This document shows, one piece after another, positions 17,046 through 26,997 of a DNA stretch of 64,000 nucleotides. The DNA comes from Streptosporangiaceae bacterium NEAU-GS5. Its GTDB lineage: Bacteria; Actinomycetota; Actinomycetes; Streptosporangiales; Streptosporangiaceae. The position numbers and the translations under genes are program-made. The DNA is taken from positions 137,054-201,053 of the forward strand of contig JAGFNW010000013.1 of NCBI GenBank assembly GCA_017592665.1, read 5' to 3'. Positions within the stretch are counted from its first letter, which is position 1. Each line of letters begins with the position of its first letter. Below the pieces are notes generated by a model. The model was not told where the DNA came from and did no database searches. It saw only the letters and a program-made list of their open reading frames with translations.

Positions 17046-17821
17046 GGACGTACCAAAAGCTGAAGCTCGACCGGCCCGCCGACGGCGTGCTGCGGATCAC
17101 CATAAGCGAGCCGGGACGGCTCAACGCGGTCGACGCGACCGGCCATCGCGAGCTGGCCGAGATCTGGCCGGACGCCGACGCCGACGACGGCGTGCGGGCC
17201 ATCGTGATCCGCGGCGAGGGAGAGGCGTTCTCCGCGGGCGGCGACCTGGGCATGATCCAGGAGATGACCCGCGACCACGCGACCCGCATGCGGGTCTTCA
17301 CCGAGGCCAGAGACATCGTCTACAACGTCGTCAACTGCTCCAAGCCGGTGGTGTCGGCCATCCAGGGCCCGGCCGTCGGCGCCGGATTGGCCGTCGCGCT
17401 GCTGGCCGACGTCTCGGTGGCGGGCCGGACCGCCCGGATCATCGACGGGCACACGCGGCTCGGAGTGGCCGCGGGCGACCACGCCGCGATCGTGTGGCCG
17501 CTGCTGTGCGGGATGGCCAAGGCCAAATACCACCTGCTGCTGTGTGAGCCGGTGTCGGGCGAGCAGGCCGAGGCCATGGGCCTGGTCAGCCTGTGCGTCG
17601 ACGACGCCGACGTGCAGCGGACGGCTCTCGACGTGGCCGCGCGGCTCGCCCAGGGGTCGGCCGAGGCCATCAGGCTCACCAAGTACGCGCTGAACAACTG
17701 GCTCCGGATGGCGGGCCCGGCCTTCGACGCGTCCCTCGCGATGGAGTTCCTCGGATTCACCGGTCCTGACGTGGCCGAAGGCGTCCAGGCCGTGCGCGAC
17801 AAGCGCGCCCCGCGCTTTTAG
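17042..17821 (+). CDS. Enoyl-CoA hydratase/isomerase (crotonase) family protein
   Basis: This 259-aa crotonase has the CoA-binding/oxyanion elements FSAGGDLGM and [20 protein letters not shown]. The two catalytic Glu of classical hydratases (in GQPE and GGTQ contexts) are not seen; the corresponding stretch is [19 protein letters not shown]. It therefore may act on another acyl-CoA reaction. The GTG at 17042 overlaps the PuuD-like stop by 4 bp (GTGA). Its stop overlaps that of the convergent esterase. The two genes form an operon whose joint pathway is not clear. Confidence 0.85.
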   Translation: MRTYQKLKLDRPADGVLRITISEPGRLNAVDATGHRELAEIWPDADADDGVRAIVIRGEGEAFSAGGDLGMIQEMTRDHATRMRVFTEARDIVYNVVNCSKPVVSAIQGPAVGAGLAVALLADVSVAGRTARIIDGHTRLGVAAGDHAAIVWPLLCGMAKAKYHLLLCEPVSGEQAEAMGLVSLCVDDADVQRTALDVAARLAQGSAEAIRLTKYALNNWLRMAGPAFDASLAMEFLGFTGPDVAEGVQAVRDKRAPRF

Positions 17822-18732
17822 GGGAGCAGGATCGGCAGCGCGTGCCGCAGGGAGCGGATCCAGTAGGGCCACGTGTGCGTGCCAGGCCCGTAGAAGTCGG
17901 TCGTCACGGGAACCCTGGCCTTCTCGGCCGCGTCGACGAAGTGGTGGTTCTGGGTCAGCAGCCCTTGCTCGGTCTCGTCGACCGATCGGGCGTCCTGAGC
18001 GGGGTCGAGCGGGCCCGGCCTGCCGTCGCCGCAGGACACATACAGGCGCACGCCTTTGAGCGCGGCGGCGACGTCGGTGGGATTGTGCGCGGCCCAGGCG
18101 TCCGGATCGCCCCAGAGGTCGGCGGTGTCGATGTCGTGGCTCCGCAGGAACGACTGGAAGCCCGGGACGTCCTTCCGTGTGTCGAGCACGCCGGACAGCG
18201 CCGCGGCGGCCACGTACATGCCGGGATGCCGGGCCGCGTACATGAACGCGCCGTGGCCGCCCATCGAGTATCCGGCGATCGAGCGCGGTCCCGACACGCC
18301 GTAGCGGGGTTCGAGCAGGGCGGGCAGCTCGCTGGTGTGGAACGTCTCCCAGGCCGGGCCGCGCCGCCAGTCGGCGTACCAGCCCATGGGACCGCCCTCG
18401 GGGACGATGACGACCGCGTTCAGGCCGGCCGTGACCTGCTCCACCTCGCCGCTCTCGAGCCAATCCCAGGCGCCGCCGCCGCAGCAGCCGTGGAGGAGGT
18501 AGAGCACGCGCCATCCCTTGGATCCCGCCGTCCAGGCCGCCGGCTTGACGACCCATACGGCCCGCTCCTCCCCGAGGGCCGGGGAGGAGATCATGAGCTT
18601 GTCCGTGCGCGCGCCGGCGGGCTCGGCCGACACGACCTCCGCGGCCACATGCGACTCCTTGGGGGGTTGCGCGGCAGGCGCGCACGCGGCGAGCGCCAGC
18701 GTCAGGACGAGCGCGCCCGAGACGGCCTTCAC
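17818..18732 (-). CDS. Lipoprotein esterase, alpha/beta hydrolase (putative esterase/antigen 85-like)
   Basis: This protein of about 304 aa begins with a lipoprotein signal (LTLALAAC), so it is anchored on the outer face of the membrane. The esterase domain has [13 protein letters not shown] and nucleophile motif GYSMGGHG, with HTWPYW near the C-terminus supplying the His. This pattern fits the PF00756 esterase D/antigen 85 group. The GTG at 18732 follows the stop of the acyl-CoA dehydrogenase gene closely, so the two are probably coupled; a TTG at 18741 is the alternative start. The natural substrate is unknown. Confidence 0.82.
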   Translation of the reverse strand: MKAVSGALVLTLALAACAPAAQPPKESHVAAEVVSAEPAGARTDKLMISSPALGEERAVWVVKPAAWTAGSKGWRVLYLLHGCCGGGAWDWLESGEVEQVTAGLNAVVIVPEGGPMGWYADWRRGPAWETFHTSELPALLEPRYGVSGPRSIAGYSMGGHGAFMYAARHPGMYVAAAALSGVLDTRKDVPGFQSFLRSHDIDTADLWGDPDAWAAHNPTDVAAALKGVRLYVSCGDGRPGPLDPAQDARSVDETEQGLLTQNHHFVDAAEKARVPVTTDFYGPGTHTWPYWIRSLRHALPILLP

Positions 18733-18742
18733 ATGAGCCAAT

Positions 18743-19924
18743 CTAGAAGCTGCGGGGCAGCCCGAGCACCTGGGTCGCGACGTAGTTCAGCAGCAGCTCC
18801 TCGGTCACCGGAGCGATCTTGCCGATCCGGGCGTCGGTGAGCAGCCGGGCGACCGGATACTCCAGCGAGTACGCCATGCCGCCGTGCGTCTGGAACGCCG
18901 CGTCGGCCGCCTCCCAGGCCGCCTGCGAGGCCGTGAGCTTGGCGATGTTGGACTCCGTGCCGCAGGGCAGGCCCTGGTCGAACAGCCAGGCCGCCTTGTA
19001 CAGCATCAGCCGGGCCAACTCGATCTTGGCCTGGACCTGGGCGAGCGGGAACGCGATGGCCTGGTTGGCGCCGATCGGCCGCCCGAAGACCTCGCGCTGC
19101 CTGGCGTACTCGACGCCGACCCGGAGGGCCACCTCGGCGCCGCCGAGCGCGCTCGCGCCCAGCAGGATGCGCTCCGGATTGAGAATGTCCCACAGCACGA
19201 CCGCGCCGCCGTGGACCTCGCCGACCACGTTGGCCGCCGGAACCCGGAGGTCGTCGAAGAACACCATGTTGGACGGCGTCGTGTTGGCCCCCATCTTCGG
19301 GATGGGCCGGTAGGACAGCTGCCCCTTCTCGACGGCCTCGGGCACGTTCACCAGGAAGACGGTCATCCCGTTGGTGCGGGGCTTGGCCTCCTCCGCCGGG
19401 ATCGTCCGGGTGACCAGCATCATCCAGGTCGCCCGCTGCACGCCGGTGATCCAGATCTTCTGCCCGTTGACCACGTACTCGGCGCCGTCCTGGCGGGCGA
19501 AGGTGGAGATCGCGAGCGAGTTGGATCCGGCGTCGGGCTCGGTCAGCGCGAAGCACGTCTCGAGCTCGCCGGTCGCCAGGCGCGGCAGCAGCGTGCCCTT
19601 CTGCTCGGGCGTGCCGTGGCGCGAAAGCGTCAGCGCGCCGAACCCGGGCGTCAGCACGTACGTGAACGCCGACCCGCCGGCCGATCCCGAGGCCGCCAGC
19701 GTCTCGGTGGCCACGGCCATCTCCAGCAGCCCCTGCCCGCCGCCCCCGTACTCCTCCGGGACGCCGAGACCCAGCCAGCCGCCCTTGGCGAGGTCGGCCC
19801 ACACCTCGTCCGGCCAGCGCTTCTCGGCTTCGCAGCGCTCCCAGTAACCCATGTCGTAGCGGGAGCAGACGTCGGCGATCCCGCGCTGTACGGCCAGGGC
19901 GGTCTCGGGCAGGGTGAAGTCCAT
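18743..19924 (-). CDS. Acyl-CoA dehydrogenase
   Basis: This 393-aa FAD flavoenzyme introduces the alpha-beta double bond in an acyl-CoA. Family signatures include CFALTEPDAGSNSLAI, NGQKIWITGV and FQTHGGMAYSLEYPVARLLTDARI. The position equivalent to the MCAD catalytic Glu reads KIAPVTEEL and lacks it. A Glu in ILNPERILLGASALGG aligns with the catalytic base of isovaleryl-CoA/long-chain dehydrogenases, so that type of base is likely. It lies upstream of the lipoprotein esterase on the same strand. It probably serves fatty-acid or branched-chain acyl breakdown. Confidence 0.9.
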   Translation of the reverse strand: MDFTLPETALAVQRGIADVCSRYDMGYWERCEAEKRWPDEVWADLAKGGWLGLGVPEEYGGGGQGLLEMAVATETLAASGSAGGSAFTYVLTPGFGALTLSRHGTPEQKGTLLPRLATGELETCFALTEPDAGSNSLAISTFARQDGAEYVVNGQKIWITGVQRATWMMLVTRTIPAEEAKPRTNGMTVFLVNVPEAVEKGQLSYRPIPKMGANTTPSNMVFFDDLRVPAANVVGEVHGGAVVLWDILNPERILLGASALGGAEVALRVGVEYARQREVFGRPIGANQAIAFPLAQVQAKIELARLMLYKAAWLFDQGLPCGTESNIAKLTASQAAWEAADAAFQTHGGMAYSLEYPVARLLTDARIGKIAPVTEELLLNYVATQVLGLPRSF

Positions 19925-19933
19925 GGCTCGATA

Positions 19934-20530
19934 CTAGAATGATGTTCGGGGCCTGCGGGAGTGGTACACGTACGCGGGCGGCAGGTTGCGCCACACCGTC
20001 CGACCCGCCACGACCTCCTCGAACGCCGCCGTCAGCCGCCTGCGAAAGGCCATTCCGGGCGGCAGCGCGCGGGAGTGGACGTAGGAGAACGTGGTGAACG
20101 CGCCCTCCGGGCGCAACACCGCCACCACCGCGTCCAGCAGCGCCGTCTGGCGCGCCGCGGAGAACGCCGCCCACGGCAGCCCGCTGACGATCACGTCGGC
20201 CGCGTCCACGCCCCGGGCGCCGAGGAGCCCGGCCAGGCCGACCGCGTCGCCCACGACGAGCTCGACATACGGGTGCGCCGCGGCGAGCCGGGCCGCGAAC
20301 CGCTGGTTGACCTCGACGGCGAGATGGCGTCCGCGGCCTGCCAGCCGCCGCTGGATCTCGGCCGTGAACGGCCCGGTCCCCGGTCCCAGTTCGACCACCA
20401 CCGGCTCGCCCCGCTCCGGCACCGGGGCCGCGACCGCCTCCGACAGCGCGCGCGAACTGGGCGCCACCGCGCCGGTCACCGCTGGAGCGCGTACGAACTG
20501 CCCGAAAAAGAGCCCCGCGTCATGCCTCAT
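19934..20530 (-). CDS. Class I SAM-dependent methyltransferase
   Basis: This protein of about 198 aa has the SAM motif I VVVELGPGTGPFTAEI, an acidic residue ending strand 2 (LAVEVN), and a post-motif VIVSGLPWAAFSA. The start MRHDAGLFFGQFVRAP and the LPWAAF motif recall phospholipid N-methyltransferase-like (PmtA-type) and KsgA-like enzymes in actinobacteria. The substrate cannot be fixed. ATG 20530 is chosen over the in-frame ATG at 20650, because the extension is Arg-rich and unlike the family. It lies 9 bp from the acyl-CoA dehydrogenase, same strand. Confidence 0.78.
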   Translation of the reverse strand: MRHDAGLFFGQFVRAPAVTGAVAPSSRALSEAVAAPVPERGEPVVVELGPGTGPFTAEIQRRLAGRGRHLAVEVNQRFAARLAAAHPYVELVVGDAVGLAGLLGARGVDAADVIVSGLPWAAFSAARQTALLDAVVAVLRPEGAFTTFSYVHSRALPPGMAFRRRLTAAFEEVVAGRTVWRNLPPAYVYHSRRPRTSF

Positions 20531-20661
20531 GATCCGTAACCTAGGTCGGGGCCGTGTCTTTCCCATCCCGCGGCAGGTCGCTTTCAGCGGCCAGAAGTAG
20601 GAGCCCGCCATCGTCCGCCGGGACGAGCCGATCTGCCGCCCCGGCCGCATAGTGTGCCCTT

Positions 20662-22476
20662 ATGCGAGGTCAGGAGTGGGCCGCCCCACCCGGGGTTCCC
20701 GCGCGCTCCACCTTGGCGCCGCGCCGGCGCGGGGTGGCGCTGGACGTGTCGCTCGCGCTCGCCGCGACCGCGCTCGGCGTGGTGGAGACCGTCCAGCAGG
20801 CCGGGTCGGAGCCGGCGGCAGGATCGGAGTCAAAGCTCCCACCAGGAGCGGAATTTCCGGTTACTTCGGACAGCGTGTTCGATTTCGGGTCCGGCCTGCT
20901 CGTCGCGGCGCTCGCGGGGCTGCCCTTCGGCCTGGCGCGACGCCGGCCGGTGCTCGTCGCGGTCTACGAGGCCGTCCTGCTCGTCGTGACCGACCACTTC
21001 AGCGGCACGGCGTGGATGCAGGTCGTGCAGTTCCTGCTGCCCCTCTGCGTCGGGCTGGTGGCGCGCAAACGTTCGCTGGCCACCGCCGTCCTGCTCGCCG
21101 CGTTCGCCGGCGTCGCGACCGCGATCAACCTGGCCGATCCAGGCGTCGAGTTCGCGAAGGCGGGCTGGTTCTACACGGCCGGGCTGACCGCGCTCCCGTT
21201 CGCGGTCGGCCGCTATCTGCGCGCGCACCAGGGCGGCATGGCGGCCGGCGAAGCTCAGGCCCCGGCCTCCGACCTGCTCCTCGCGGGCGGCGGCATCGCG
21301 TTCGGGCTCATCGACACCTGGCCGTTTTGGGGCGAGGCGAACCTCGCCATCCCCCCGGCGGGGATCGTGGTGCTGGGCGGGCTGGCCCTCGGTGTGGTCC
21401 GGCGGCTGCCGGGCTCGGTGCTGCTGCTCGAGATCGCGTTGCTGCTGGTCGCCGCGCAGTACGTGAGGGGCGCGGGCCCCGCCTTCCTGGTGTACGTCCT
21501 GGTGGCCCTGGGGGTGATGGCCAGCCTGGCCACGTGGCGGTGGGTGGCCGCGGCCTATGTGCTGACCTGCGCCGTCAGCGGGCTGCTCTTCTTCCCTTCG
21601 GACGGGAAGGTGACCTTCATCCGGGTGGCGTCGCTGTTCGGGCTGGTGGCCGCCTCCGTGACCATCGGCGGCTACGTCAAGATCCGGCGCGCCGCGCGCC
21701 GCGAGGCCGACGAGCTGGATCGGCAGCGCGACCGGGCCGAGCGCCTGGCCGAGCGTGAGCAGATCGCCCGCGAGGTGCACGACATCGTGGCCCACCACGT
21801 CGGCGCGATGGTCCTGCGGGCGGGCGCGGCCCAATACGCCGGCGCCACCGGCCCGGCCGCCGAAGCCCTCGCCGACATCCGGGCCACCGGTCATCAGGCG
21901 CTCGACGACCTGCGCGGGCTGCTCGACGTCCTTCGCGATCCGGCCCGCGACGCGCCGCCCGCCGAGGGCCGCGACGACCTTCCGGCCGTCATGCCGGCCC
22001 CTGAGGACGCCATCCGCGACGCCGTGGCCCGCGTCGCGGCCGCCGGCCTCGACGTCGCCGTCACCTTCCCTTCGCCGGCGGATTCCGGCACGGACGGCTC
22101 GCTCGATCGGGCGCCCGTCGTGGTCCGTGCCTCCGCGGCCAGGATCGTGCAGGAAGCGCTCACCAACGCCTTGAAGCACGCTCCTCCAGGGAGCAGGACG
22201 CGGGTGAGCCTCCGCTGGACGTCCGGCCTCCCTGAGGCCCTGGAGGTGGAGATCCTCACCACGCCTTCCGATCGCGCCCCCGAGGCCGGCGGGCCGTTGC
22301 CGTCGGCTGGACGGGGCATCGCCGGCATGCGCGAGCGGGCCGCCGCCCTGGGAGGACTCGTGTCCGCGGGGCCGACCGGCGACGGCGGCTGGCGGGTCCA
22401 CGCGGTCCTGCCCCTGCGCCTTGACCATCCTCTGTCGCCGGTCGGCGTCGTCGCGGAAGGCGGGAAAGCGCGGTGA
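20662..22476 (+). CDS. Multi-spanning sensor histidine kinase (HisKA_3)
   Basis: This 604-aa kinase has about eight to ten membrane segments (about 30-335), then a coiled region and the HisKA_3 dimerisation domain with phospho-acceptor His373 (IAREVHDIVAHHVGAMV). The HATPase domain contains IVQEALTNALKHAP and GRGIAGMRERAAALGG. It signals to the response regulator immediately downstream (4-bp overlap). No ribosome site precedes the ATG at 20662, and a CATAGT box 8 nt upstream suggests a leaderless mRNA. The stimulus is unknown. Confidence 0.9.
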   Translation: MRGQEWAAPPGVPARSTLAPRRRGVALDVSLALAATALGVVETVQQAGSEPAAGSESKLPPGAEFPVTSDSVFDFGSGLLVAALAGLPFGLARRRPVLVAVYEAVLLVVTDHFSGTAWMQVVQFLLPLCVGLVARKRSLATAVLLAAFAGVATAINLADPGVEFAKAGWFYTAGLTALPFAVGRYLRAHQGGMAAGEAQAPASDLLLAGGGIAFGLIDTWPFWGEANLAIPPAGIVVLGGLALGVVRRLPGSVLLLEIALLLVAAQYVRGAGPAFLVYVLVALGVMASLATWRWVAAAYVLTCAVSGLLFFPSDGKVTFIRVASLFGLVAASVTIGGYVKIRRAARREADELDRQRDRAERLAEREQIAREVHDIVAHHVGAMVLRAGAAQYAGATGPAAEALADIRATGHQALDDLRGLLDVLRDPARDAPPAEGRDDLPAVMPAPEDAIRDAVARVAAAGLDVAVTFPSPADSGTDGSLDRAPVVVRASAARIVQEALTNALKHAPPGSRTRVSLRWTSGLPEALEVEILTTPSDRAPEAGGPLPSAGRGIAGMRERAAALGGLVSAGPTGDGGWRVHAVLPLRLDHPLSPVGVVAEGGKAR

Positions 22477-23234
22477 TCCGGGTCGTGGTGGCCGACGATC
22501 AGGCCCTGGTCCGGGCCGGGGTGCGGATGATGCTGGAGGCCTCGGGACGCGCGGCGCCCGGCGGCACGGGGGAGATCGAGGTCGTGGGGGAGGCGGCCGA
22601 CGGCGCGGAGGCGGTCCGGCTGGCGGAGCTGCATCGGCCGGATGTGCTGGTGATGGATCTTCGGATGCCGCGTGTGGACGGCGTCGAGGCCACCCGGCGG
22701 ATTCTGGCGGGCTGGCCCGCGGCCAGGATCGTGGTGCTGACCACGTTCTCCGACGACGCCGACGTCTACGCGGCGCTCCGGGCGGGCGCGCTCGGCTTCC
22801 TGCTCAAGGACGACTCGCCGGAGCGGATGGTCGAGGCCGTCCGGCAGGCCGCGGCCGGGGAGCCGCTGCTGGCCCCGTCGGTCCTTCGGCGCGTGGTCGG
22901 CCGCGCGCTGGCCGCAGAGGTGATGGCGATGCCCGCGAGCCTCACCGAACGCGAGGTCCAGGTGCTGACGCTCGTCGGCGTGGGACTGCCGAACGCCGAG
23001 ATCGGTGCCCGCCTGCACATCGGCGTGACGACGGTGAAGACGCACGTCGCCGCCGTGATGGACAAGCTGGGATTGCGTAACCGGACCCAGGCCGCCGTCG
23101 TCGCCCACCGGCTCGGCCTGGTGGACGCCGCCTTCCGCGCGCGGTCCGCGGCCGGGGGCGGGCGGTGGGGCGGTGCCACCCCTGAGCGGGAGGCGGGGGA
23201 ACTCGGGCGGGGAGAGGGGGAAATGGGAAGGTAG
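22473..23234 (+). CDS. NarL/LuxR-type response regulator
   Basis: This 253-aa regulator has a receiver domain with VVVADDQALVRAG and phospho-acceptor Asp62 (VLVMDLRMP), Thr/Lys switch residues in VLTTFSDD and LLKDDSPE, and a LuxR HTH (LTEREVQVLTLVGVGLPNAEIG through VKTHVAAVMDKLGLRNR). About ten extra residues (GRAAPGGTGE) are inserted after helix 1, and the C-terminus ends in a Gly/Arg-rich tail. The GTG start at 22473 overlaps the kinase stop. Kinase and regulator form a cognate pair; targets are not evident. Confidence 0.92.
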   Translation: MIRVVVADDQALVRAGVRMMLEASGRAAPGGTGEIEVVGEAADGAEAVRLAELHRPDVLVMDLRMPRVDGVEATRRILAGWPAARIVVLTTFSDDADVYAALRAGALGFLLKDDSPERMVEAVRQAAAGEPLLAPSVLRRVVGRALAAEVMAMPASLTEREVQVLTLVGVGLPNAEIGARLHIGVTTVKTHVAAVMDKLGLRNRTQAAVVAHRLGLVDAAFRARSAAGGGRWGGATPEREAGELGRGEGEMGR

Positions 23235-23243
23235 GGTCACATC

Positions 23244-23819
23244 GTGACCGTCGCCAACACGGCTGAGGACAGGATCTGGACCATCCCCAACGCCCTCAGC
23301 TTCCTCCGCCTGCTGGGCGTGCCGGTGTTCATCTGGCTGGTGCTCGGGCCGAAGGCGGACGGATGGGCGATCGCGCTGCTGATGTTCGCCGGCTTCTCCG
23401 ACTGGCTCGACGGGAAGCTGGCCCGCGCGTGGAATCAGACGAGCAAGCTCGGGCGGCTGATCGACCCGCTGGCCGACCGGCTCTACATCCTCGCCACCCT
23501 CGTCGGGCTCGTGCTGCGGGACGTGATCCCGTGGTGGCTGGCGGTGCTGGTGGTGGGGCGGGACGTGTGCCTGCTGTGGGTGCCGCCGGTGCTGCGCAGA
23601 CACGGCTATGGCACGGCCCTGCCGGTGCACTTCCTGGGGAAGGCGGCGACGTTTAACCTTATGTACGCCTTTCCCCTTCTCTTCCTCGCCTCCCACGACG
23701 GCTGGTATGCCCAGATCGCCCAGATCCTTGGGTGGGCCTTCGTCATCTGGGGTACTGGCCTCTACTGGTGGGCGGGGGTGCTGTATGCCGTACAGGTGCG
23801 CCAGCTAACGAAGGATTGA
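23244..23819 (+). CDS. CDP-alcohol phosphatidyltransferase, membrane protein
   Basis: This 191-aa integral membrane enzyme transfers a phosphatidyl group from CDP-diacylglycerol to an alcohol. The family motif DGxxAR(x8)Gx3Dx3D is present as LDGKLARAWNQTSKLGRLIDPLADR, split here at residues about 54-78. About five to six membrane helices are seen. The gene starts with GTG 10 bp after the response regulator. Close relatives near garA/gcvP in other actinobacteria are PgsA-type enzymes (for example pgsA2 in Mycobacterium, from memory). The acceptor alcohol is uncertain. Confidence 0.88.
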   Translation: MTVANTAEDRIWTIPNALSFLRLLGVPVFIWLVLGPKADGWAIALLMFAGFSDWLDGKLARAWNQTSKLGRLIDPLADRLYILATLVGLVLRDVIPWWLAVLVVGRDVCLLWVPPVLRRHGYGTALPVHFLGKAATFNLMYAFPLLFLASHDGWYAQIAQILGWAFVIWGTGLYWWAGVLYAVQVRQLTKD

Positions 23820-23822
23820 GTC

Positions 23823-26327
23823 GTGAAGGCCGTCGTCATGGCGGGCGGGGAGGGAACGCGGCTCCGGCCGATGACCGCGAACCAGCCCAAACCTCTTCTG
23901 CCGATCATCAATCGGCCGATCATGGAGCACGTGCTGCGGCTGCTGAAGCGGCACGGCCTCACCGAGACCGTCGTGACCGTGCAGTTCCTCGCCGCGCTCA
24001 TCCGCAACTACTTCGGCGACGGCGACGAGCTCGGCATGACCCTGCACTACGCGACCGAGGAGGTCCCGCTCGGCACCGCGGGCAGCGTCAAGAACGCCGC
24101 CGACAAGCTCCGCGAGGACCGATTCCTGGTGATCTCCGGCGACGCCCTCACCGACATCGACCTGACCGACATGATCAGGTTCCACCGGGAGAACCGCGCG
24201 CTGGTGACGATCGGGCTCAAGCGCGTGCCCAATCCGCTCGAGTTCGGGATCATCATCGTCGACGACGACGGCCGCATCCAGCGCTTCCTGGAAAAGCCCA
24301 CCTGGGGGCAGGTCTTCTCCGACACGGTGAACACCGGCATCTACGTCATGGAGCCCAGCGTCCTCGACGAGGTGCCGGCGGGGGAGCCGGTCGACTGGTC
24401 GGCCGACGTCTTCCCCCGCCTGCTCGAGCGCGGCGCCCCCATCTACGGCTACGTCGCCGACGGCTACTGGGAGGACGTCGGCACCCACGAGAGCTACCTG
24501 AAGGCCCAGGCCGACGTGCTGTCCGGAAAGGTGAAGGTCGACTTCGACGCGTTCGAGATGTCTCCGGGGGTCTGGCAGGCCGAGGGCGCCTCGGTCGACG
24601 CCGACGCGATCCTCAAGGGGCCGCTCTACATCGGCGACTACGCCAAGGTCGAGGCCGGCGCCGAGCTCCGCGAGTTCACCGTGCTCGGCAGCAACGCCGT
24701 GGTCAAGGAGGGCGCCTTCCTGCACCGGGCCGTGATCCACGACAACGTCTACATCGGGCCGGCCGCCCATCTGCGCGGCTGCGTCGTGGGCAAGAACACC
24801 GACGTCATGGCCGGCGCCCGGATCGAGGAGAGCGCCATCGTCGGTGACGAGTGCGTCATCGAGGCCGAGGCGTACGTCTCCTCCGGCGTCAAGATATATC
24901 CGTTCAAAACGGTCGAGGCCGGGGCGGTCGTCAACACCAGCGTCATCTGGGAGTCGCGCGGCCAGCGCAGCCTGTTCGGCCCGCGCGGGGTCTCCGGCCT
25001 GGTCAACGTCGAGATCACGCCCGAGCTGGCGGTGCGGCTCGCCAGCGCGTACGCGACGACCCTCCGCAAGGGCGACACGGTGGTCACCTCACGCGACGCC
25101 TCGCGGGCCGCCCGCGCCCTCAAGCGCGCGGTGATCAGCGCGCTCAACGCCAGTGCCATCAACGTGATGGATCTGGAGGCCGCCGCGTTCCCCGTCACCC
25201 GATTCCACACCTCGCGCGAGAACGTCAAGGGCGGCATCGCCCTCCGCACCACCGCAGGCGACCCTCAGAGCGTCGACATCGTGTTCCTGGACGACACCGG
25301 GGCCGACCTGTCCCAGGCGGCCCAGCGCAAGCTTGAACGGGTATTCAGCCGCCAGGAGTACCGCCGCGCGTTCCCCGGCGAGATCGCCGAGCTGACCTTC
25401 CCGGCCAGGGCCGTCGACACCTATGCCAGGGAGCTGCAGCGCTGCGTCGACATGTCCGGCGTGAAGGACGCCGAGATGAAGGTCGTGGTCGACTGCGCCG
25501 GCGGCGTGTCGGCGCTGGTGCTGCCGAGCCTGCTCGGCCGGGTCGGGGTCGACGTGCTGACCGTCAACAACCGGCTCGACGACGCCTCGCCCACCGAGAC
25601 CTTCGCCGAGCGCCGCCGCGACCTGCAGCGCCTGGCCGAGCTCGTGGGCTCCTCGCGGGCCGCCTTCGGCGTGCGGTTCGACCCGGTGGGCGAGCGGGTG
25701 TCCCTGGTCGACGAGATGGGCCAGCTGATCGGCGACGAGCGCGCCCTGCTCGTGGTGCTCGACCTCGTCGCCGCCGAGCGCAGGGGCGGGCGGGTGGCGC
25801 TGCCGGTCACCACCACCCGGGTGGCCGAGATGGTGTGCCGCTTCCATGGCGTGCAGGTCGACTGGACGGCGACCAGCGTCGACGCCCTGACCACGGCCGC
25901 GCGCCACCCCGACATGATCTTCGCGGGCGACGGCAAGGGTGGATTCATCGTGCCCGAGTTCGCGCCGACGGTCGACGGGCTCGCGGTGTTCCTGCGCCTG
26001 CTCGGCCTGGTCGCCCGCACGCGCCTGTCGCTCAGCCAGATCGACGCGCGGATCCCCGAGGCGCGGCTGCTGAAGCGGACCGTGCCGACGCCGTTCGCGC
26101 ACAAGGGGGCGGTGATGCGCTCGGTCCAGCAGGCCGCCGAGGGCCGCCGCCTCGACACGACCGACGGCGTGCGGATCGTCATGGAGGACGGCAGCTGGGC
26201 CATGGTGCTGCCCGATCCCACCGAGGCGGTCACCCACCTGTGGGCCGAAGGACCGGACGTCGACACGGCGCAGTCGTTGCTCGAACGGTGGGCGAATGTC
26301 GTGGAGCAGGCAACCGGTGGGGGATGA
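23823..26327 (+). CDS. GDP-mannose pyrophosphorylase fused to a degenerate phosphomannomutase-like domain
   Basis: This 834-aa protein starts with a nucleotidyltransferase domain (about 1-235; [40 protein letters not shown]). A left-handed beta-helix follows (about 250-370), then a C-terminal phosphohexomutase-like region (about 380-825). In that last region the catalytic Ser loop (normally TASHNP) reads RTTAGDPQS, the metal loop (normally DGDxDR) reads DPVGERV, and the sugar loop reads GDGKGGF. The mutase part therefore looks inactive. The N-terminal part should form GDP-mannose or a related NDP-sugar for glycolipids or the cell wall. Start ATG 23823 lies 3 bp after the upstream gene. Confidence 0.88.
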   Translation: MKAVVMAGGEGTRLRPMTANQPKPLLPIINRPIMEHVLRLLKRHGLTETVVTVQFLAALIRNYFGDGDELGMTLHYATEEVPLGTAGSVKNAADKLREDRFLVISGDALTDIDLTDMIRFHRENRALVTIGLKRVPNPLEFGIIIVDDDGRIQRFLEKPTWGQVFSDTVNTGIYVMEPSVLDEVPAGEPVDWSADVFPRLLERGAPIYGYVADGYWEDVGTHESYLKAQADVLSGKVKVDFDAFEMSPGVWQAEGASVDADAILKGPLYIGDYAKVEAGAELREFTVLGSNAVVKEGAFLHRAVIHDNVYIGPAAHLRGCVVGKNTDVMAGARIEESAIVGDECVIEAEAYVSSGVKIYPFKTVEAGAVVNTSVIWESRGQRSLFGPRGVSGLVNVEITPELAVRLASAYATTLRKGDTVVTSRDASRAARALKRAVISALNASAINVMDLEAAAFPVTRFHTSRENVKGGIALRTTAGDPQSVDIVFLDDTGADLSQAAQRKLERVFSRQEYRRAFPGEIAELTFPARAVDTYARELQRCVDMSGVKDAEMKVVVDCAGGVSALVLPSLLGRVGVDVLTVNNRLDDASPTETFAERRRDLQRLAELVGSSRAAFGVRFDPVGERVSLVDEMGQLIGDERALLVVLDLVAAERRGGRVALPVTTTRVAEMVCRFHGVQVDWTATSVDALTTAARHPDMIFAGDGKGGFIVPEFAPTVDGLAVFLRLLGLVARTRLSLSQIDARIPEARLLKRTVPTPFAHKGAVMRSVQQAAEGRRLDTTDGVRIVMEDGSWAMVLPDPTEAVTHLWAEGPDVDTAQSLLERWANVVEQATGGG

Positions 26328-26382
26328 TGGACCTTGAAGGTTCGAGGGCTGTAGCGTTGGTCAGTCCGTACCCGCTTCTATC

Positions 26383-26411
26383 TTGACCTTTGTGCCTGTA
26401 CAGCGTAAGTT
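26383..26411 (+). promoter_or_regulatory. Sigma-A type promoter of the garA operon
   Basis: TTGACC (26383-26388), a 17-bp spacer and TAAGTT (26406-26411) precede the garA start by 50 bp. The spacing is ideal for the housekeeping sigma factor. A GAGAGG ribosome site follows at about 26443. Confidence 0.65.
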
Positions 26412-26460
26412 GCGGCGTTCGCCGTCTGAGCACGTCATTTAAGAGAGGCCGAGCCGATCG

Positions 26461-26982
26461 ATGCCCAGCGTCTACTGCACGCAGTGCGGTGCTGCCAACC
26501 CCGAGGATGCCCGCTTCTGTTCGCGATGCGGTTCTCCGCTGAGCCCGGCCGCGCCTGACCCGAGCGCTTATCGCTCCGCACCAGAGACCACTTCTACGAT
26601 CTCGCTCGACGCGCTCGACGACGGGACGGGGCAGACGCTCCTGCCGGACCGCTCCGCAGTGGAGCAGCTCCCGCCGGGGACCGCGCTTCTCGTGGTGATG
26701 CGGGGCCCCAACGCGGGCAGCCGCTTTCTCCTCGACAGCGATCTCACTACGGCGGGTCGTCACCCGGAGAGCGACATCTTCCTGGACGATGTGACCGTGT
26801 CCAGACGGCACGCGGAGTTCTACCGGCGCGGTGGCCAGTTCACCGCGCGCGATGTGGGCAGCCTCAACGGCACCTATGTCAACCGCGAGCGCATCGAGGA
26901 GGCGCCGCTCGGCGGCGGCGACGAGGTGCAGATCGGCAAGTTCCGGCTCGTGTTCCTGACCCGCGGCGCCGGAGGCCCGTGA
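26461..26982 (+). CDS. garA: GarA-type FHA protein with zinc ribbon
   Basis: This 173-aa regulator has an N-terminal zinc ribbon (Cys6, Cys9, Cys20, Cys23), then the ETTS phospho-site motif at 42-45, and an FHA domain (about 78-165) with GRHPESDIFLDD, VSRRHAEF and SLNGTYVN. In mycobacteria and corynebacteria GarA/OdhI is phosphorylated at this motif by PknG/PknB and controls 2-oxoglutarate dehydrogenase and glutamate metabolism. The ETTS motif and the neighbours (ftsR-like, DUF151, MerR, gcvP) support orthology. The zinc ribbon is an extra compared with mycobacterial GarA. Confidence 0.92.
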   Translation: MPSVYCTQCGAANPEDARFCSRCGSPLSPAAPDPSAYRSAPETTSTISLDALDDGTGQTLLPDRSAVEQLPPGTALLVVMRGPNAGSRFLLDSDLTTAGRHPESDIFLDDVTVSRRHAEFYRRGGQFTARDVGSLNGTYVNRERIEEAPLGGGDEVQIGKFRLVFLTRGAGGP

Positions 26983-26997
26983 TCGAGGGGACATGGG

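Noticed and set aside
21894-23696. 600-aa minus-strand frame across the two-component genes
   Set aside because: Antisense to a histidine kinase and regulator with all motifs present; no domain in the translation.
26330-26360. tRNA-like GGTTCGAG near 26338
   Set aside because: No cloverleaf partner arms or acceptor stem; the region is a promoter upstream of garA.
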